From positions 62,001 through 126,000 of the forward strand of contig CAIRDP010000027.1 in assembly GCA_903877385.1 (NCBI GenBank): DNA of 64,000 nucleotides, read 5' to 3'. The translations under genes were made by a program, and so were the position numbers. Below the pieces are notes generated by a model, which saw nothing but the letters and a program-made list of their open reading frames with translations, was not told the DNA's origin and ran no database searches. This DNA is from an uncultured Bacteroidales bacterium. Its GTDB lineage: Bacteria > Bacteroidota > Bacteroidia > Bacteroidales > FEN-979. This document shows, in pieces, positions 44,778-54,901 of the stretch (its first letter is position 1; each line of letters opens with the position of its first letter).

Positions 44778-46419
44778 TCCTGACCCTTTTCAGGCTTAAC
44801 ATGTTCATTGGATTGCTCCCAAGCCCGCTTACACCTTTCCTGACAAACCTCAGCACCTGGTCATAATATAAAACAACCACCGGGGATTCCTCCATCACGA
44901 TCTTCTCCATTCGCCTGTAAATTGCATAGCGAACGGGATCATCTGCCTGGTGCATGGCAAGGTCATATAAATGGTCAAATTCCGGGTTGGAAAAATGCGT
45001 ATAATTTGGCCCCCTGGGGCAGAAATTCTGGCTCAGGAACATCAGCAGGTAATTCTCGGCATCAGGGTAATCGGCAATCCACGAGGCCCTGAAGAAGGGA
45101 AGCCTTGATTCGGCTTTCATCTGCCTGATTGCTGCCGGCGTGCTTGTTTCTATTTTCATATCAATCCCCAGTTCGGTAAGCTGTTGCTGGATATTCTTAC
45201 AGAAATCCAGGTAATCGGGCGTAGCTACCAGGGTCACCGGGGGCATGCCTTTACCACCGGGGAAACCGGCCTCGGAAAGCAGCTGCCTTGCCTTTTCCAG
45301 GTTGAAGGTATAACTCACCGCTGTGGAATCAAATGAAGGGAGGCCCTTAGGGATAATCCCGTAAATTCCGGGGAACCCGATATTATTCCTGAGGTAAGTG
45401 ATCATCTTCTTCCGGTCAAAGGCCAGGTTTATGGCCTGTCTTACCCTTTTATCGTATAAGGGGTTTGCCTGGCCTCCTACAGTTTTCTGATCCATGAGAA
45501 AACCCAGGTATTCGGTGTTCAGGTAGGGCTGGGTCAGCATCTCAACTGTGGCATTGTACTTTGGTTTCAGCTTTCCCTGCTTTGTAAGAAGCTCATCCTT
45601 ATATGAAGGGTCAAGCCCTGAAATAAAATCAAGCCGACCTTTAACGAACTCCAGGAACGACGACTGCCTGTCGGAGAGAAAGCTGATGCTCACGGCATCG
45701 AGGAAGGGCAACTTTTCGTTGTTTTCAGTTTCAAAATAGTCTGGATTCTTCACCAGAACGAGCTTAACTCCTTCCTTCCAGTATTTGAACATGAAGGGCC
45801 CGGTTCCCACAGGATGGCTGCGGAAATCATTTCCGTATTTAAGGATGGCTTCCCTCGGGACTACAGAGACATACGGCATGGCAAGCATCGACAAAAACGG
45901 GGGGAATGGCTTTTTAAGCCTGATGACCAGGGTTGAGTCATCCGTAGCAAAGAATGCAGGTGTTTTACTGTCCTGTGCCACATAATCAAATATCCAGGCC
46001 CCTGAGGAGGCTGTTGCAGGATCCATTATGCGTTTAAAACTGTAAATAAAATCTTCGGCATTGACGGTCCTTCCTTTCTTTGAAGGGAACACCCCATCGG
46101 CATGGAAACAAACATCATTCCTCAGGTGAAACCTGTATTCCATACCATCGGGGCTCACCTCCCAGCGTGCTGCGATACATGGTTTTACAAGCAGCCTTTC
46201 GTCCATCTGAACCAGGCCATTGAAGATCTGGTTTACAGGCCAGATAACCGATTGGTCCCTTGCATAAGCCGGGTCCAGCGAGGAAATATTAGCAGCTTCA
46301 TTATACCTGAAAACATTCCTCCGGCCTTCATCCCATCCCGGACCCTGGCAGGAAATCGAAAAATATAATAAAAATAATACAGGATATCCAGACAACCTTC
46401 TCCAGCTTACTGCGCTCAT
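44767..46419 (-). CDS. Peptide-type ABC transporter substrate-binding lipoprotein
   Basis: A periplasmic solute-binding lipoprotein of about 550 residues, SBP family 5 (DppA/OppA-like). The ATG at 46419 (MSAVSWRRLSGYP) is chosen because a TAAATTTG promoter box (46453-46460) overlaps the longer possible start at 46455. The lipobox is FSISC. Family segments include NEAANISSLDPAYARDQ, YRFHLRNDVCFHADG, and LAFDRKKMITYL. No permease or ATPase genes lie next to it, so it works with components encoded elsewhere or only as a binding protein. It converges with the MBL gene. Confidence 0.88.
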   Translation of the reverse strand: MSAVSWRRLSGYPVLFLLYFSISCQGPGWDEGRRNVFRYNEAANISSLDPAYARDQSVIWPVNQIFNGLVQMDERLLVKPCIAARWEVSPDGMEYRFHLRNDVCFHADGVFPSKKGRTVNAEDFIYSFKRIMDPATASSGAWIFDYVAQDSKTPAFFATDDSTLVIRLKKPFPPFLSMLAMPYVSVVPREAILKYGNDFRSHPVGTGPFMFKYWKEGVKLVLVKNPDYFETENNEKLPFLDAVSISFLSDRQSSFLEFVKGRLDFISGLDPSYKDELLTKQGKLKPKYNATVEMLTQPYLNTEYLGFLMDQKTVGGQANPLYDKRVRQAINLAFDRKKMITYLRNNIGFPGIYGIIPKGLPSFDSTAVSYTFNLEKARQLLSEAGFPGGKGMPPVTLVATPDYLDFCKNIQQQLTELGIDMKIETSTPAAIRQMKAESRLPFFRASWIADYPDAENYLLMFLSQNFCPRGPNYTHFSNPEFDHLYDLAMHQADDPVRYAIYRRMEKIVMEESPVVVLYYDQVLRFVRKGVSGLGSNPMNMLSLKRVRISR

Positions 46420-46452
46420 ATTTTGCAGATTCAAAACGTAAAAGTGATCCCG

Positions 46453-46460
46453 CAAATTTA
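46453..46460 (-). promoter_or_regulatory. -7 box of the solute-binding lipoprotein gene
   Basis: The minus strand reads TAAATTTG, a full TAnnTTTG match, about 33 bases ahead of ATG 46419; it rules against a start at 46455. Confidence 0.5.
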
Positions 46461-46512
46461 TTATAATTCCATGACCAGGGGCATGTGAGTAAAGGATATC
46501 CCGGATATTTTA

Positions 46513-46520
46513 TATTTTTG
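46513..46520 (+). promoter_or_regulatory. -7 box of the M1 peptidase gene
   Basis: TATTTTTG on the plus strand fits TAnnTTTG fully, about 50 bases ahead of the ATG, divergent from the lipoprotein promoter. Confidence 0.45.
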
Positions 46521-46570
46521 CATGACTATCATTAACAATTCCACCTTGCATTTTTTTAAATTCTGCAGAA

Positions 46571-48565
46571 ATGAAACAGTTTTCATTCACGTTGCTGCTC
46601 CTTGCGTTGTTCTCGGCCTCTGTATTTGCACAATTTAATCCGAGAACATCGGGGGCCTACAATTGCTTTAAAAGAAAATCAGGCATGACCCGCTTGCCCC
46701 TGAGCCCTGCCCAGATCAACACTATCGGCCCTCATGCCTATGATGTGCTGAAGTATACAATGAACCTGGATATCTACCATTGTTATGCGGCCCCGTATCC
46801 CCATGATTTTACAGCCAACATCAAAATAAGATTTAAAGCCGACAGCACCATCAGCAGCATCAAGCTGAATGCGTCCAATACATCATTGCAGATCGACTCC
46901 ATAAAACTTAATGCGGGCTCATTTACGCATACCGGTGATATTCTTACGGTAAACCTTGACCAGACATACAGTCCGGGGCAGATTGCCGAGATCCAGATAT
47001 ATTACAAGCACAACAATGTGATTGACGGTGCTTTTTATGCTTCCGGGGGATTTGTTTTCACCGACTGCGAACCTGAAGGAGCAAGGAATTGGTTCCCCTG
47101 TTATGATTCCCCTTCAGATAAAGCATTGCTTGACCTCACGGTGAAAGTTCCTACCAACGTCAAACTCGGATCCAACGGGAAGCTGGCCGATTCAACTGTT
47201 AACTCGGATACCCTTCACTACCATTGGGTCAGCGACAATAATGTGGCCACCTACCTCATCGTAATGACGTCGAAAGTCAACTACAACCTGGATATAGTGT
47301 ATTATCATAAAATAACAAACCCTTCCGACAGTATTCCCATGAGGTTTTACTATAATGCGGGGGAGAATCCACAGCCATATGAGAACATGATAGACTCAAT
47401 GACAGGGTATTATGCAAGAAACTGGTGCGAACATCCCTTCGAAAAAAATGGATTTGCCACCCTGAATTCACAGTTTGCATGGGGCGGCATGGAAAACCAG
47501 ACATTAACGAGCCTATGCCCGAATTGCTGGGTAACCGATTATGTTTCACATGAATTTGCGCACCAATGGTACGGCGACATGATCACCTGCGATACCTGGG
47601 CCGACATCTGGCTGAATGAGGGTTTTGCATCCTGGTCTGAGGCTTTCTGGAAAGAAAGTTCTTTTGGTTATGCCACTTATCTTCAGTCGATCACGAGTTT
47701 TGCAAGCGATTACCTCCAGGGGAATCCCGGTTGGCCTATTTCAGATTCAAGCTGGGCTACTGTCACCCCTTCAACCGGTGTACTGTTCGACTGGTCCATA
47801 ACGTATTGCAAAGGAGCCTGCGCCCTTCATCAGCTGAGGTATGTACTTGGAGATTCCCTGTTTTTTAAGGTCCAGCAAACTTATTGCACCGATACAAACT
47901 ACAAATATAAATCTGCAACGATCGGAAATTTCAACCAGGTTGTCAATTCTGTCACCGGGCAGGATTATACCTGGTTCTTCAATGAATGGATTTTTACCCC
48001 GAACCACCCTGTTTATGCCAACACATATATTTTTAATAATCTTGGAAGCGGGAACTGGCAGGTAAATTTCAGGGCCAGGCAGATACAAACCAATGCTCCC
48101 TTCTTTAAAATGCCATTAGTCCTTAAGATCCATTTCACCGACAATACCGATACTCTGGTCAGGGTCATGAATGACAGTAATAATCAGCTGTTCTCAATGC
48201 TGTTCAGCAAACAGCCCCAGGCATTTTATTTCGACCCGGATGGAGAGATCGTTTTGAAACAGGGCTCAACGGTCGTGGGTATTCCGGAAAATTCAGACAA
48301 CCAGGGGGTTACCCTGGGACAGAACTCACCAAACCCTGTTAGCTCTAAAACAGTAATCCCCTTTGTTTTGCCTGCCAATTCATCAGTAATGATAAGCATT
48401 ATGAATACCCTGGGTATGGTGGTCTGGCAAACAGAAGAATTAAAGTACCCTTCAGGCTCTTCATCGGTTGAAGCAGACCTGAGTTCCCTGCCTTCGGGTG
48501 TCTATGTGTATACGCTCAGAACGGGAGGCAGGAACTTCACCGGCAAACTGCTGGTCAACAGGTAA
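46571..48565 (+). CDS. Secreted M1-family aminopeptidase with T9SS sorting domain
   Basis: A 664-residue secreted metallopeptidase. A signal peptide (to SVFAQ) is followed by the M1 beta-saddle and the catalytic domain: GGMENQT (usual GAMEN motif), zinc site HEFAHQWYGD with the second Glu in WLNEGFASW. The C-terminal 80 residues (NSPNPVSSKTVIPFVLP...GVYVYTLRTG...GKLLVNR) form a Por-type sorting domain. It should release N-terminal amino acids from peptides at the cell surface, together with the M14 peptidase at 36752. It converges with lon, 26 bases apart. Confidence 0.94.
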   Translation: MKQFSFTLLLLALFSASVFAQFNPRTSGAYNCFKRKSGMTRLPLSPAQINTIGPHAYDVLKYTMNLDIYHCYAAPYPHDFTANIKIRFKADSTISSIKLNASNTSLQIDSIKLNAGSFTHTGDILTVNLDQTYSPGQIAEIQIYYKHNNVIDGAFYASGGFVFTDCEPEGARNWFPCYDSPSDKALLDLTVKVPTNVKLGSNGKLADSTVNSDTLHYHWVSDNNVATYLIVMTSKVNYNLDIVYYHKITNPSDSIPMRFYYNAGENPQPYENMIDSMTGYYARNWCEHPFEKNGFATLNSQFAWGGMENQTLTSLCPNCWVTDYVSHEFAHQWYGDMITCDTWADIWLNEGFASWSEAFWKESSFGYATYLQSITSFASDYLQGNPGWPISDSSWATVTPSTGVLFDWSITYCKGACALHQLRYVLGDSLFFKVQQTYCTDTNYKYKSATIGNFNQVVNSVTGQDYTWFFNEWIFTPNHPVYANTYIFNNLGSGNWQVNFRARQIQTNAPFFKMPLVLKIHFTDNTDTLVRVMNDSNNQLFSMLFSKQPQAFYFDPDGEIVLKQGSTVVGIPENSDNQGVTLGQNSPNPVSSKTVIPFVLPANSSVMISIMNTLGMVVWQTEELKYPSGSSSVEADLSSLPSGVYVYTLRTGGRNFTGKLLVNR

Positions 48566-48591
48566 TGAAAATCTGAGAATTCAGGGCGGGA

Positions 48592-51051
48592 TCAGTAATT
48601 CAGATCCAGGGGAACTTTTACCAGGCTTTTCGTCATGGCCGCTTCATTGATCTCATTCATTTCTTCAATGTAATGGAAGTTAAGACCTTCAATGTAATCG
48701 GCTTTGATGTCTTCTATATCCCTGCGGTTCTCTTTTGAAAGGATAATATCACGGATCTTCGCACGCTTGGCAGCAAGGATCTTTTCTTTTATCCCACCCA
48801 CGGGAAGCACTTTCCCCCTCAGTGTTATTTCACCTGTCATCGCTATCCTTTCCTTGATCTTACGTTGGGTGAAGGCCGAAGCCAGCGCTGTGAAAAGAGT
48901 GATCCCTGCCGAGGGACCATCCTTCGGGGTTGCCCCTTCGGGTACATGGATATGAACGTTCCACTTTGCAAATATATCAGGGGAAATATTAAATTCGGAG
49001 GAATGGGCTTTGAGATAAGCCAGTGCAATGCTTGCCGATTCTTTCATCACATCCCCGAGGTTCCCTGTCAGTGTGAGGTCCCCTTTGCCGCGACTCAGGC
49101 TCACTTCGACAAATAAAATCTCGCCACCGGCCGAGGTCCATGCAAGTCCGGTAACAACACCCGCAATTTCATTCGAGATATATTTCTCGGCCTGGAATAC
49201 CGGTACTCCCAGGATCTTCTTCAGTTCTTCGGGAGCGATCTTTTTATCGAATGCCTCGTCTGAAACAATTGCTTTGGCTTTGTTCCTTATGATCTTTGCA
49301 ATATTCTTCTCCAGGGTCCTTACTCCAGATTCACGTGTATATTCTTCGATGATCTTTTGAAGGACAGGGCGGCCGAAAGCCAGTTGGGTCTTCTTCATTC
49401 CATACTCCCTGAGCTGCTTTGGTATAAGATGCCTTACAGCTATCTCAATCTTTTCCTCAAGCAGGTAACCCGGGAGTTCTATCACTTCCATCCTGTCGCG
49501 CAAGGCCGGATGCACGGTTGCCAGGGTATTCGCGGTTGCCACGAACATAATCCTGCTCAGGTCATACTCAACCTCCAGGAAATTATCGTAGAAGGTACTG
49601 TTCTGTTCAGGGTCAAGAACCTCGAGCAGGGCAGCCTGAGGGTCCCCGCTGAAGTTCATCCCTGCCACTTTGTCAATCTCGTCAAGAACAAAAACAGGAT
49701 TTGAAGATTTCACTTTTTTAATGCTCTGGATTATCCTGCCCGGCATGGCGCCAATATAGGTTTTCCTGTGGCCCCTAAGTTCCGATTCATCCCTGAGTCC
49801 GCCAAGCGACATCCTGATATATTTTCTTCCCAGCGCCCTTGCTATGGACCTTCCAAGGGACGTCTTGCCAACGCCCGGAGGACCTACAAGACAAAGGATG
49901 GGAGATTTGAGGTCCTTTTTCAGTTTGATAACGGCAAGAAATTCAATTATCCTTTCCTTCACTTTTTCAAGGCCGAAATGATCCTCATCAAGCACCTGCA
50001 TGGCATGATGAAGGTCGAGGTTGTCATCGGTAAACTCATTCCAGGGAAGCTGCACCAGGGTCTCCAGGTAGTTCACCTGAATGGAATATTCAGCCGATGC
50101 GGAATGCATCCTCTGGAGCTTATTGATCTCCTTTTCAAACACCTCCGCAATTTCCTTTGACCATTTTTTATCCCTGGATTGTTCCCTTAATGTATTTACT
50201 TCCTGGGCATTCGGACTTCCACCGAGTTCCTCCTGTATGGTCTTCAGCTGCATGTTCAGGAGGTAATCCCGTTGCTGTTTATCAAGATCGGTCTTTACTT
50301 TATTCTGTATTTGCTGTTTTAATTCGGTGACCTGTAATTCTTTTGTAAGGAAACCTAAAACAAGGTTAGCCCTTTCATACAGATCAACCGTTTCAAGCAA
50401 TTTCTGCTTCTCTGAAACATCCACGTTGAGGTTTGATGAAATAAAATGCACGAGAAATGAGGAACTTTCGATGTTCTTTATTGCAAAAGCCGCTTCTGAC
50501 GGGATATTTGGGGATTTGCTGACAATCTGTGTTGCAAGGTCCTTGATCGATGACATGAGCGCCTGGAATTCCTTGTCGTCCTTGTTCATCTTCTGGGGGA
50601 TATCAAAATGTTCCACTGTAGCCTTGATATAGGGCTCAGTCTGAAGCAATTCCTTCATCCGGAACCTTCTTTTTCCCTGTATGATTGCAGTAGTGCTTCC
50701 GTCGGGCATCTGAAGAAGCTTAATGATATAGGCTACCGTGCCGACCGTGTTCAGGTCAGTGAATTCAGGGTCCTCGATACTTGCATCCTTTTGTCCGATA
50801 ACACCTATGATCCTGCCCGATTTATAATATTCACGTATAAGGCGGATCGATTTGTCCCTTCCCACCGTGATGGGAATGACCACCCCGGGAAAAAGGACCG
50901 TATTCCGAAGGGGAAGGATGGGCAGTTCCTCCGGGACATCCTCATTATTCATCAGTTCCTCATCCTCAGAAGAAAGCAAAGGAATGAATTCGGTTTCTGC
51001 ATCAAGCATATCCGACATATTAAGAAAAATATTTTCAGGTGTTCTTTCCAT
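48592..51051 (-). CDS. lon: ATP-dependent protease Lon
   Basis: An 819-residue LonA protease. The N-terminal LAN domain starts [19 protein letters not shown]; a coiled coil precedes the AAA domain with [11 protein letters not shown] and FVLDEIDKV; the protease domain has the catalytic Ser in KDGPSAGI and the Lys in [10 protein letters not shown]. It degrades misfolded and regulatory proteins. The start at 51051 ([14 protein letters not shown]) gives a short acidic extension common in Bacteroidetes. A hairpin (51067-51085) sits in the leader. Confidence 0.96.
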   Translation of the reverse strand: MERTPENIFLNMSDMLDAETEFIPLLSSEDEELMNNEDVPEELPILPLRNTVLFPGVVIPITVGRDKSIRLIREYYKSGRIIGVIGQKDASIEDPEFTDLNTVGTVAYIIKLLQMPDGSTTAIIQGKRRFRMKELLQTEPYIKATVEHFDIPQKMNKDDKEFQALMSSIKDLATQIVSKSPNIPSEAAFAIKNIESSSFLVHFISSNLNVDVSEKQKLLETVDLYERANLVLGFLTKELQVTELKQQIQNKVKTDLDKQQRDYLLNMQLKTIQEELGGSPNAQEVNTLREQSRDKKWSKEIAEVFEKEINKLQRMHSASAEYSIQVNYLETLVQLPWNEFTDDNLDLHHAMQVLDEDHFGLEKVKERIIEFLAVIKLKKDLKSPILCLVGPPGVGKTSLGRSIARALGRKYIRMSLGGLRDESELRGHRKTYIGAMPGRIIQSIKKVKSSNPVFVLDEIDKVAGMNFSGDPQAALLEVLDPEQNSTFYDNFLEVEYDLSRIMFVATANTLATVHPALRDRMEVIELPGYLLEEKIEIAVRHLIPKQLREYGMKKTQLAFGRPVLQKIIEEYTRESGVRTLEKNIAKIIRNKAKAIVSDEAFDKKIAPEELKKILGVPVFQAEKYISNEIAGVVTGLAWTSAGGEILFVEVSLSRGKGDLTLTGNLGDVMKESASIALAYLKAHSSEFNISPDIFAKWNVHIHVPEGATPKDGPSAGITLFTALASAFTQRKIKERIAMTGEITLRGKVLPVGGIKEKILAAKRAKIRDIILSKENRRDIEDIKADYIEGLNFHYIEEMNEINEAAMTKSLVKVPLDLNY

Positions 51052-51066
51052 AATAAAAAAGTAATT

Positions 51067-51085
51067 CCCGGTACGATTAACCGGG
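51067..51085. promoter_or_regulatory. Inverted repeat in the lon leader
   Basis: CCCGGT and ACCGGG are perfect 6-base arms around a 7-base loop, 16 bases ahead of the lon ATG. It could be an operator or an mRNA hairpin; no known heat-shock operator matches. Confidence 0.4.
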
Positions 51086-51124
51086 CAATAGGCATTGTCA
51101 AATTACGTGCCAGAAATCAGGAAA

Positions 51125-52315
51125 TTACAGGTATTTGTTTTTTAGAGTGAGATTGTAAACACTGGCAAGCAGGTCTTTTTCAATCTCATCAAAGGTTTTA
51201 TGCCGACGGGCATAAACCAGCTCGGCTACTTCAATGGCTTTTTTAAGGTCGTAGTTTGTATGGCCCGACGTACCTCCCCATGTGAATGAAGGGATGAAAT
51301 TTCTCTGGAAACCGGGGCCAAAAACATTTGCATTCACTCCAACCACGGTGCCTGTATTGAACATGGTGTTGATGCCGCATTTGGAATGGTCGCCCATGAT
51401 AAGCCCGCAAAATTGCTGGCTGGTGCTTACAAAGGTCTGCTTACCGTAGCTCCATATCCTTACAATATCGTAAGTGTTTTTAAGGTTGGATGTATTTGTA
51501 TCAGCCCCGAGGTTGCACCATTCGGCTATCACCGAATGACCCAGAAAACCGTCATGAGCTTTGTTCGAATAACCGAATAATACCGAATTATTGATCTCCC
51601 CTCCTACCCTGGAATACGGCCCGACGGTAGTTGGCCCGTAGATCTTCGCCGACATTTTAACCTGGGCCCCTTCACAGAGGGCAAACGGGCCGCGGATTAT
51701 GGCACCTTCCATAACCTCGGCATTCCTGCCGATATATATGGGGCCGGCATTCGTATTAAATACTGCACATTCCGCCTTAGCGCCTTTTTCAACAAAAACA
51801 TTCCCCTCGCCGATCACTCTATTGGTGGAACTTAGTTTCTGAGACTTCCGGCCATTGGTCAGGAGCTCAAAATCTTCAAGGATCGCGACACCGTTCTTTG
51901 AAAACACATCCCAGGTATGCCCTATCCTCAGCGGCTGGTTCATAATGCTGATCTCTTCAATGCCCTCGGCCGAAGCATCCCCCAATTTATCAAGGTCCTC
52001 GGCCATCACATGCAAAGCAATGATAGTATCCTGGTAAACAACGGTCTGGTATGGCTTAAGGTTAAGAATGGCTTCAACAATCTCCTTTGTAGGACAAACT
52101 GATGCATTGATGAGGATGTTCTCATTCTCCCTGATGATCCCGAATTTTTTCGAAAGATATGCCTCGGTAAGTGTGGAAGTCTTTGCATCCAGATGCATCT
52201 CCCATTTTTCCCTGATAGTAAGAATGCCTACGCGTATATCGGCAATAGGCCTCATAAATGTCAACGGGAGAAGGTTAGTCCTTACAATACTGTCGTCGAA
52301 GAGGATGTAATTCAT
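51125..52315 (-). CDS. GlmU-like putative sugar nucleotidyltransferase with left-handed helix
   Basis: About 396 residues from ATG 52315 (MNYILFDDSIVRTNLLPLTF); the longer start at 52339 is less typical. The N-terminal domain resembles a degenerate nucleotidyltransferase (RPIADIRVGILTIREKWE) and the C-terminal half a hexapeptide beta-helix (AGPIYIGRNAEVMEGAIIRG; LGADTNTSNLKNTY; FNTGTVVGVNANVFG). In Bacteroidetes this is usually named a GlmU-family protein; a real role in UDP-GlcNAc synthesis is not shown because the usual pyrophosphorylase signature is not evident. A TAGTTTTG promoter box is 41 bases upstream. Confidence 0.82.
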   Translation of the reverse strand: MNYILFDDSIVRTNLLPLTFMRPIADIRVGILTIREKWEMHLDAKTSTLTEAYLSKKFGIIRENENILINASVCPTKEIVEAILNLKPYQTVVYQDTIIALHVMAEDLDKLGDASAEGIEEISIMNQPLRIGHTWDVFSKNGVAILEDFELLTNGRKSQKLSSTNRVIGEGNVFVEKGAKAECAVFNTNAGPIYIGRNAEVMEGAIIRGPFALCEGAQVKMSAKIYGPTTVGPYSRVGGEINNSVLFGYSNKAHDGFLGHSVIAEWCNLGADTNTSNLKNTYDIVRIWSYGKQTFVSTSQQFCGLIMGDHSKCGINTMFNTGTVVGVNANVFGPGFQRNFIPSFTWGGTSGHTNYDLKKAIEVAELVYARRHKTFDEIEKDLLASVYNLTLKNKYL

Positions 52316-52355
52316 ACTTTGCAGATAAAGATTATTCAACCGGAAATTCCCTTTG

Positions 52356-52363
52356 CAAAACTA
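52356..52363 (-). promoter_or_regulatory. -7 box of the GlmU-like gene
   Basis: The minus strand reads TAGTTTTG, a full TAnnTTTG match, 40 bases ahead of the chosen start, just after the rpmE2 terminator. Confidence 0.45.
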
Positions 52364-52378
52364 CGGAACTTAAGGGAT

Positions 52379-52411
52379 AAAAAAAAGCCCTTGTCATGAT
52401 AAACAAGGGCT
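52379..52411 (-). terminator. Intrinsic terminator of rpmE2
   Basis: On the minus strand a 9-base stem (AGCCCTTGT/ACAAGGGCT) with an 8-base loop is followed by a T tract. It lies 19 bases after the rpmE2 stop. Confidence 0.9.
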
Positions 52412-52429
52412 CAATATGACCTACAGGAA

Positions 52430-52699
52430 TTATTTTTCATTCTTTAAATCCAGGTGTTTCTTATAGCGGTTCTTGAATTTATCAACACGGCCGGCTGTAT
52501 CAACAAGTTTCATTTTCCCGGTATAAAAAGGATGGGATGTATAAGAAATTTCAAGCTTTACTAAAGGGTACTCCAGCCCGTCTTCCCATAAAACGGTTTC
52601 TTTGGTTTTAACAGCCGATTTTGACATAAACGAATAATCATTCGACATATCTTTGAAAACCACCAGCCTGTAATCCTTTGGATGAATATCTTTTTTCAT
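52430..52699 (-). CDS. rpmE2: 50S ribosomal protein L31, type B
   Basis: An 89-residue protein beginning [19 protein letters not shown] (ATG 52699). [21 protein letters not shown] is the L31 hallmark. It lacks the CxxC zinc cysteines, so it is the zinc-free type B. The start is set by a textbook promoter and by family length; a longer frame to 52813 is not used. It is a single-gene unit with its own promoter inside the end of the LuxC-like gene and its own terminator. Confidence 0.95.
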   Translation of the reverse strand: MKKDIHPKDYRLVVFKDMSNDYSFMSKSAVKTKETVLWEDGLEYPLVKLEISYTSHPFYTGKMKLVDTAGRVDKFKNRYKKHLDLKNEK

Positions 52700-52726
52700 T
52701 TTAATCTTAATTTGCAAATGAGGGTG

Positions 52727-52757
52727 CAAAAGTAAGGACTTTTCTTTGAATAACAAA
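52727..52757 (-). promoter_or_regulatory. Full Bacteroidetes promoter of rpmE2
   Basis: On the minus strand TTTG (52754-52757), 19 bases, then TACTTTTG (52727-52734) match the housekeeping consensus exactly, 27 bases ahead of the ATG. Confidence 0.8.
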
Positions 52758-52766
52758 TATTTTTCC

Positions 52767-53816
52767 TTAAATTTCTTCGAGAAGGAAGCGAAGCGTGTCA
52801 ATGCCGTCGGCATAATCCCATAAACCGGGTTTCTGGGCTGCTCCCGGAGGCAAACAGTTCAGCCCGGGACATGAAACTGAAACCACGCATTGTATCTGTT
52901 CCGCCTGTGTGAGCAGGTGTTCCGAAAGTATTCCGGGCTCAGTATACCGTTCAAAATTCAGAACCGAAACAGGCGAAGCCAGACGGCCATCCCCTGTAAG
53001 CAGGATATTCCCGAAATCATGGAATTCCTTACGGTTGACGATGAGAATGCTTTTCTGGTATTCGTAATTGTTAAAAAACTTATTATGGCGGATGACAGAG
53101 CTCCAGGGCTCAAAGAATGGCTGCAACTGCAAGATGTCATAAGAGGCCGGGATGTATATTTTGGAAACACTCCTGCACCCCAGACCGAAGTACAGCATTA
53201 CATCCGACACCAGGCCTTTATTCTCATCATCCGTTTCATGACCGTTAAGGACGGCGATGCTGTTCCTGTTTTTCCTTATGATATGCGGATATCGCGAGAA
53301 ATAGTAATCAAAATACCTGTAAGTGTTCCCGCTTCCGGTAGCAATGATCGCATCAATAGTCCTGAAAGGCTCGTCGGTGAACAGTATGCGTTGTTTCCAT
53401 TCGGGGTTTAAATTCTCCATAATCCCTGCTATGGCCGGTATTAAAACGGCATCCTGACCCGAAAGCTTACCGCAGAATGTATGGCCGCTGACCAGGACCG
53501 TAAGAAAATCATGAAAGCCTGCCAGAGGGATATTGCCTGCAGTCACAACACCGATCGTCTTCCCGGCAGTTTCTTTAACGTCAAGGAAACTCATATAGGG
53601 ATCAAGCCAGCGTTCTATCTTACCTGCGCTCATCGATTCCCCCAGGGCATTCAGGGCATAACGGATGCTGCTTTGGGTGAACCAGCGGTTCCTTGCCTCT
53701 GCCAGCAAGGCAGGTTCAGTCAGGGGATGATGGGCTCCTTCAGCCTCAGTTCCGGGAAAGCCGGCCAAGATGCGGCCTACTTCAATAAATGTTTGGATTC
53801 GGTCTCTTATGTCCAT
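52767..53816 (-). CDS. LuxC-like acyl-CoA reductase
   Basis: About 349 residues from ATG 53816 ([10 protein letters not shown]); the start at 53831 is rejected since it lies in the promoter box. It matches the LuxC/acyl-CoA reductase family: [20 protein letters not shown] near the start, RNSIAVLNG and the nucleophile Cys in [16 protein letters not shown]. The family reduces acyl-CoA to aldehyde with NADPH, but no lux genes are here; a role in lipid or fatty aldehyde metabolism is inferred. Its stop lies ahead of rpmE2, whose promoter starts just inside or beyond it. Confidence 0.83.
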   Translation of the reverse strand: MDIRDRIQTFIEVGRILAGFPGTEAEGAHHPLTEPALLAEARNRWFTQSSIRYALNALGESMSAGKIERWLDPYMSFLDVKETAGKTIGVVTAGNIPLAGFHDFLTVLVSGHTFCGKLSGQDAVLIPAIAGIMENLNPEWKQRILFTDEPFRTIDAIIATGSGNTYRYFDYYFSRYPHIIRKNRNSIAVLNGHETDDENKGLVSDVMLYFGLGCRSVSKIYIPASYDILQLQPFFEPWSSVIRHNKFFNNYEYQKSILIVNRKEFHDFGNILLTGDGRLASPVSVLNFERYTEPGILSEHLLTQAEQIQCVVSVSCPGLNCLPPGAAQKPGLWDYADGIDTLRFLLEEI

Positions 53817-53828
53817 ATCTTCGTGCTG

Positions 53829-53836
53829 CAAAATTA
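53829..53836 (-). promoter_or_regulatory. -7 box of the LuxC-like gene
   Basis: The minus strand reads TAATTTTG, a full TAnnTTTG match, 12 bases ahead of ATG 53816. No -33 element at the usual distance. Confidence 0.45.
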
Positions 53837-53844
53837 CAAATTAG

Positions 53845-54753
53845 ATGAGAACCCGGGCTATTTACTCATTATTGATACTGTTTGCCTTGCTGGCCCGGCA
53901 TAACGTGCAATCCCAGGGTTCGCTGAACCTGTTAAGGGCTGAAAAGGAACTGAAGGAGGATTTTAAGGCGATAAACCTGGGGCAGACCGATAGTGCCAGG
54001 CTTGTCATCAGCCTGGTTTTCAGGGAAGAACTGAGGCTTGCATTGAATATCAGGGGCTCCGACACCTACGGTTGGGATTCCCTGAAATATATCGCAAAGG
54101 TTGAGTCCCCCGACGGCTTGTTCCGCCTGTACAACTGGAACATCCCCCTCACAGGAGGAGGCAACAGGTATTTCTGCCTGATACAGTTCAAGGGAGCTCT
54201 TAAAAAGATCCCTCCCGTCGCATTGTCCGACCGCTCTTCTTCCATTACAGAACCCGGGCAGTTCAGGGGCGATTCCCTTCGCTGGTTTGGTGCCTTATAT
54301 TATAAGGTCATACCTTTCGAGCTGAAAGATGCAAAAACTTCATATATCCTCCTTGGATGGCTTGGCATCAGCAACGAAGTCAGTGGCAAGATCATGGAAG
54401 TGCTCACACTTGACAGTAAGGGAACTCCTGCATTCGGGGAAACGGTATTTCCTGATTACGGCGACGGACATTCAACACGCATCATCTTCCGTTTCTCATC
54501 GTCTTCGGCTATGAGCCTTCGCTACCTGCTGCAGCCGCTTCCAGGAAAACCTTTGTGGAACAGCAGGAAAAAAATTTATGAATCGGATAATCATCCACGC
54601 TGGATGCTTGTTTTTGACCACCTGGTCCCAATGGACCCCCAGCTTGAAGGGCAGTTTAAATTTTATGTTCCCGCTTCAGAAACTGCCGAAGGATTTGTTT
54701 ATGAAAATTACAAATGGAAATACATTAAAGAATTTGACGCAAGAAACCCTTAA
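53845..54753 (+). CDS. Unknown secreted protein
   Basis: A 302-residue protein with a signal peptide (MRTRAIYSLLILFALLARH to VQSQ) and no membrane anchor. The body is rich in beta strands with WDSLKYIAKVESPDGLFRLYNWN and YFCLIQFKGALKKIPPV; I recall similar proteins in other Bacteroidetes but know of no function. It is divergent from the LuxC-like gene, with starts 28 bases apart. Confidence 0.7.
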   Translation: MRTRAIYSLLILFALLARHNVQSQGSLNLLRAEKELKEDFKAINLGQTDSARLVISLVFREELRLALNIRGSDTYGWDSLKYIAKVESPDGLFRLYNWNIPLTGGGNRYFCLIQFKGALKKIPPVALSDRSSSITEPGQFRGDSLRWFGALYYKVIPFELKDAKTSYILLGWLGISNEVSGKIMEVLTLDSKGTPAFGETVFPDYGDGHSTRIIFRFSSSSAMSLRYLLQPLPGKPLWNSRKKIYESDNHPRWMLVFDHLVPMDPQLEGQFKFYVPASETAEGFVYENYKWKYIKEFDARNP

Positions 54754-54901
54754 ATCAAATAAAACCTTTATCTGCATTGCTTTTCTTTAAAAAAAATCTT
54801 ATTTTTGATTTTTCGGTTGAAATTCGCTTATTTTGCTTCATTATTCAGTCTATGCCAGATTTCTCATCAAAACATTTATATAACATCTAAAATCTCATTT
54901 T

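Noticed and set aside
44767-46419. Complete oligopeptide ABC transporter
   Set aside because: Only the binding protein is present; no permease or ATPase genes adjoin it.
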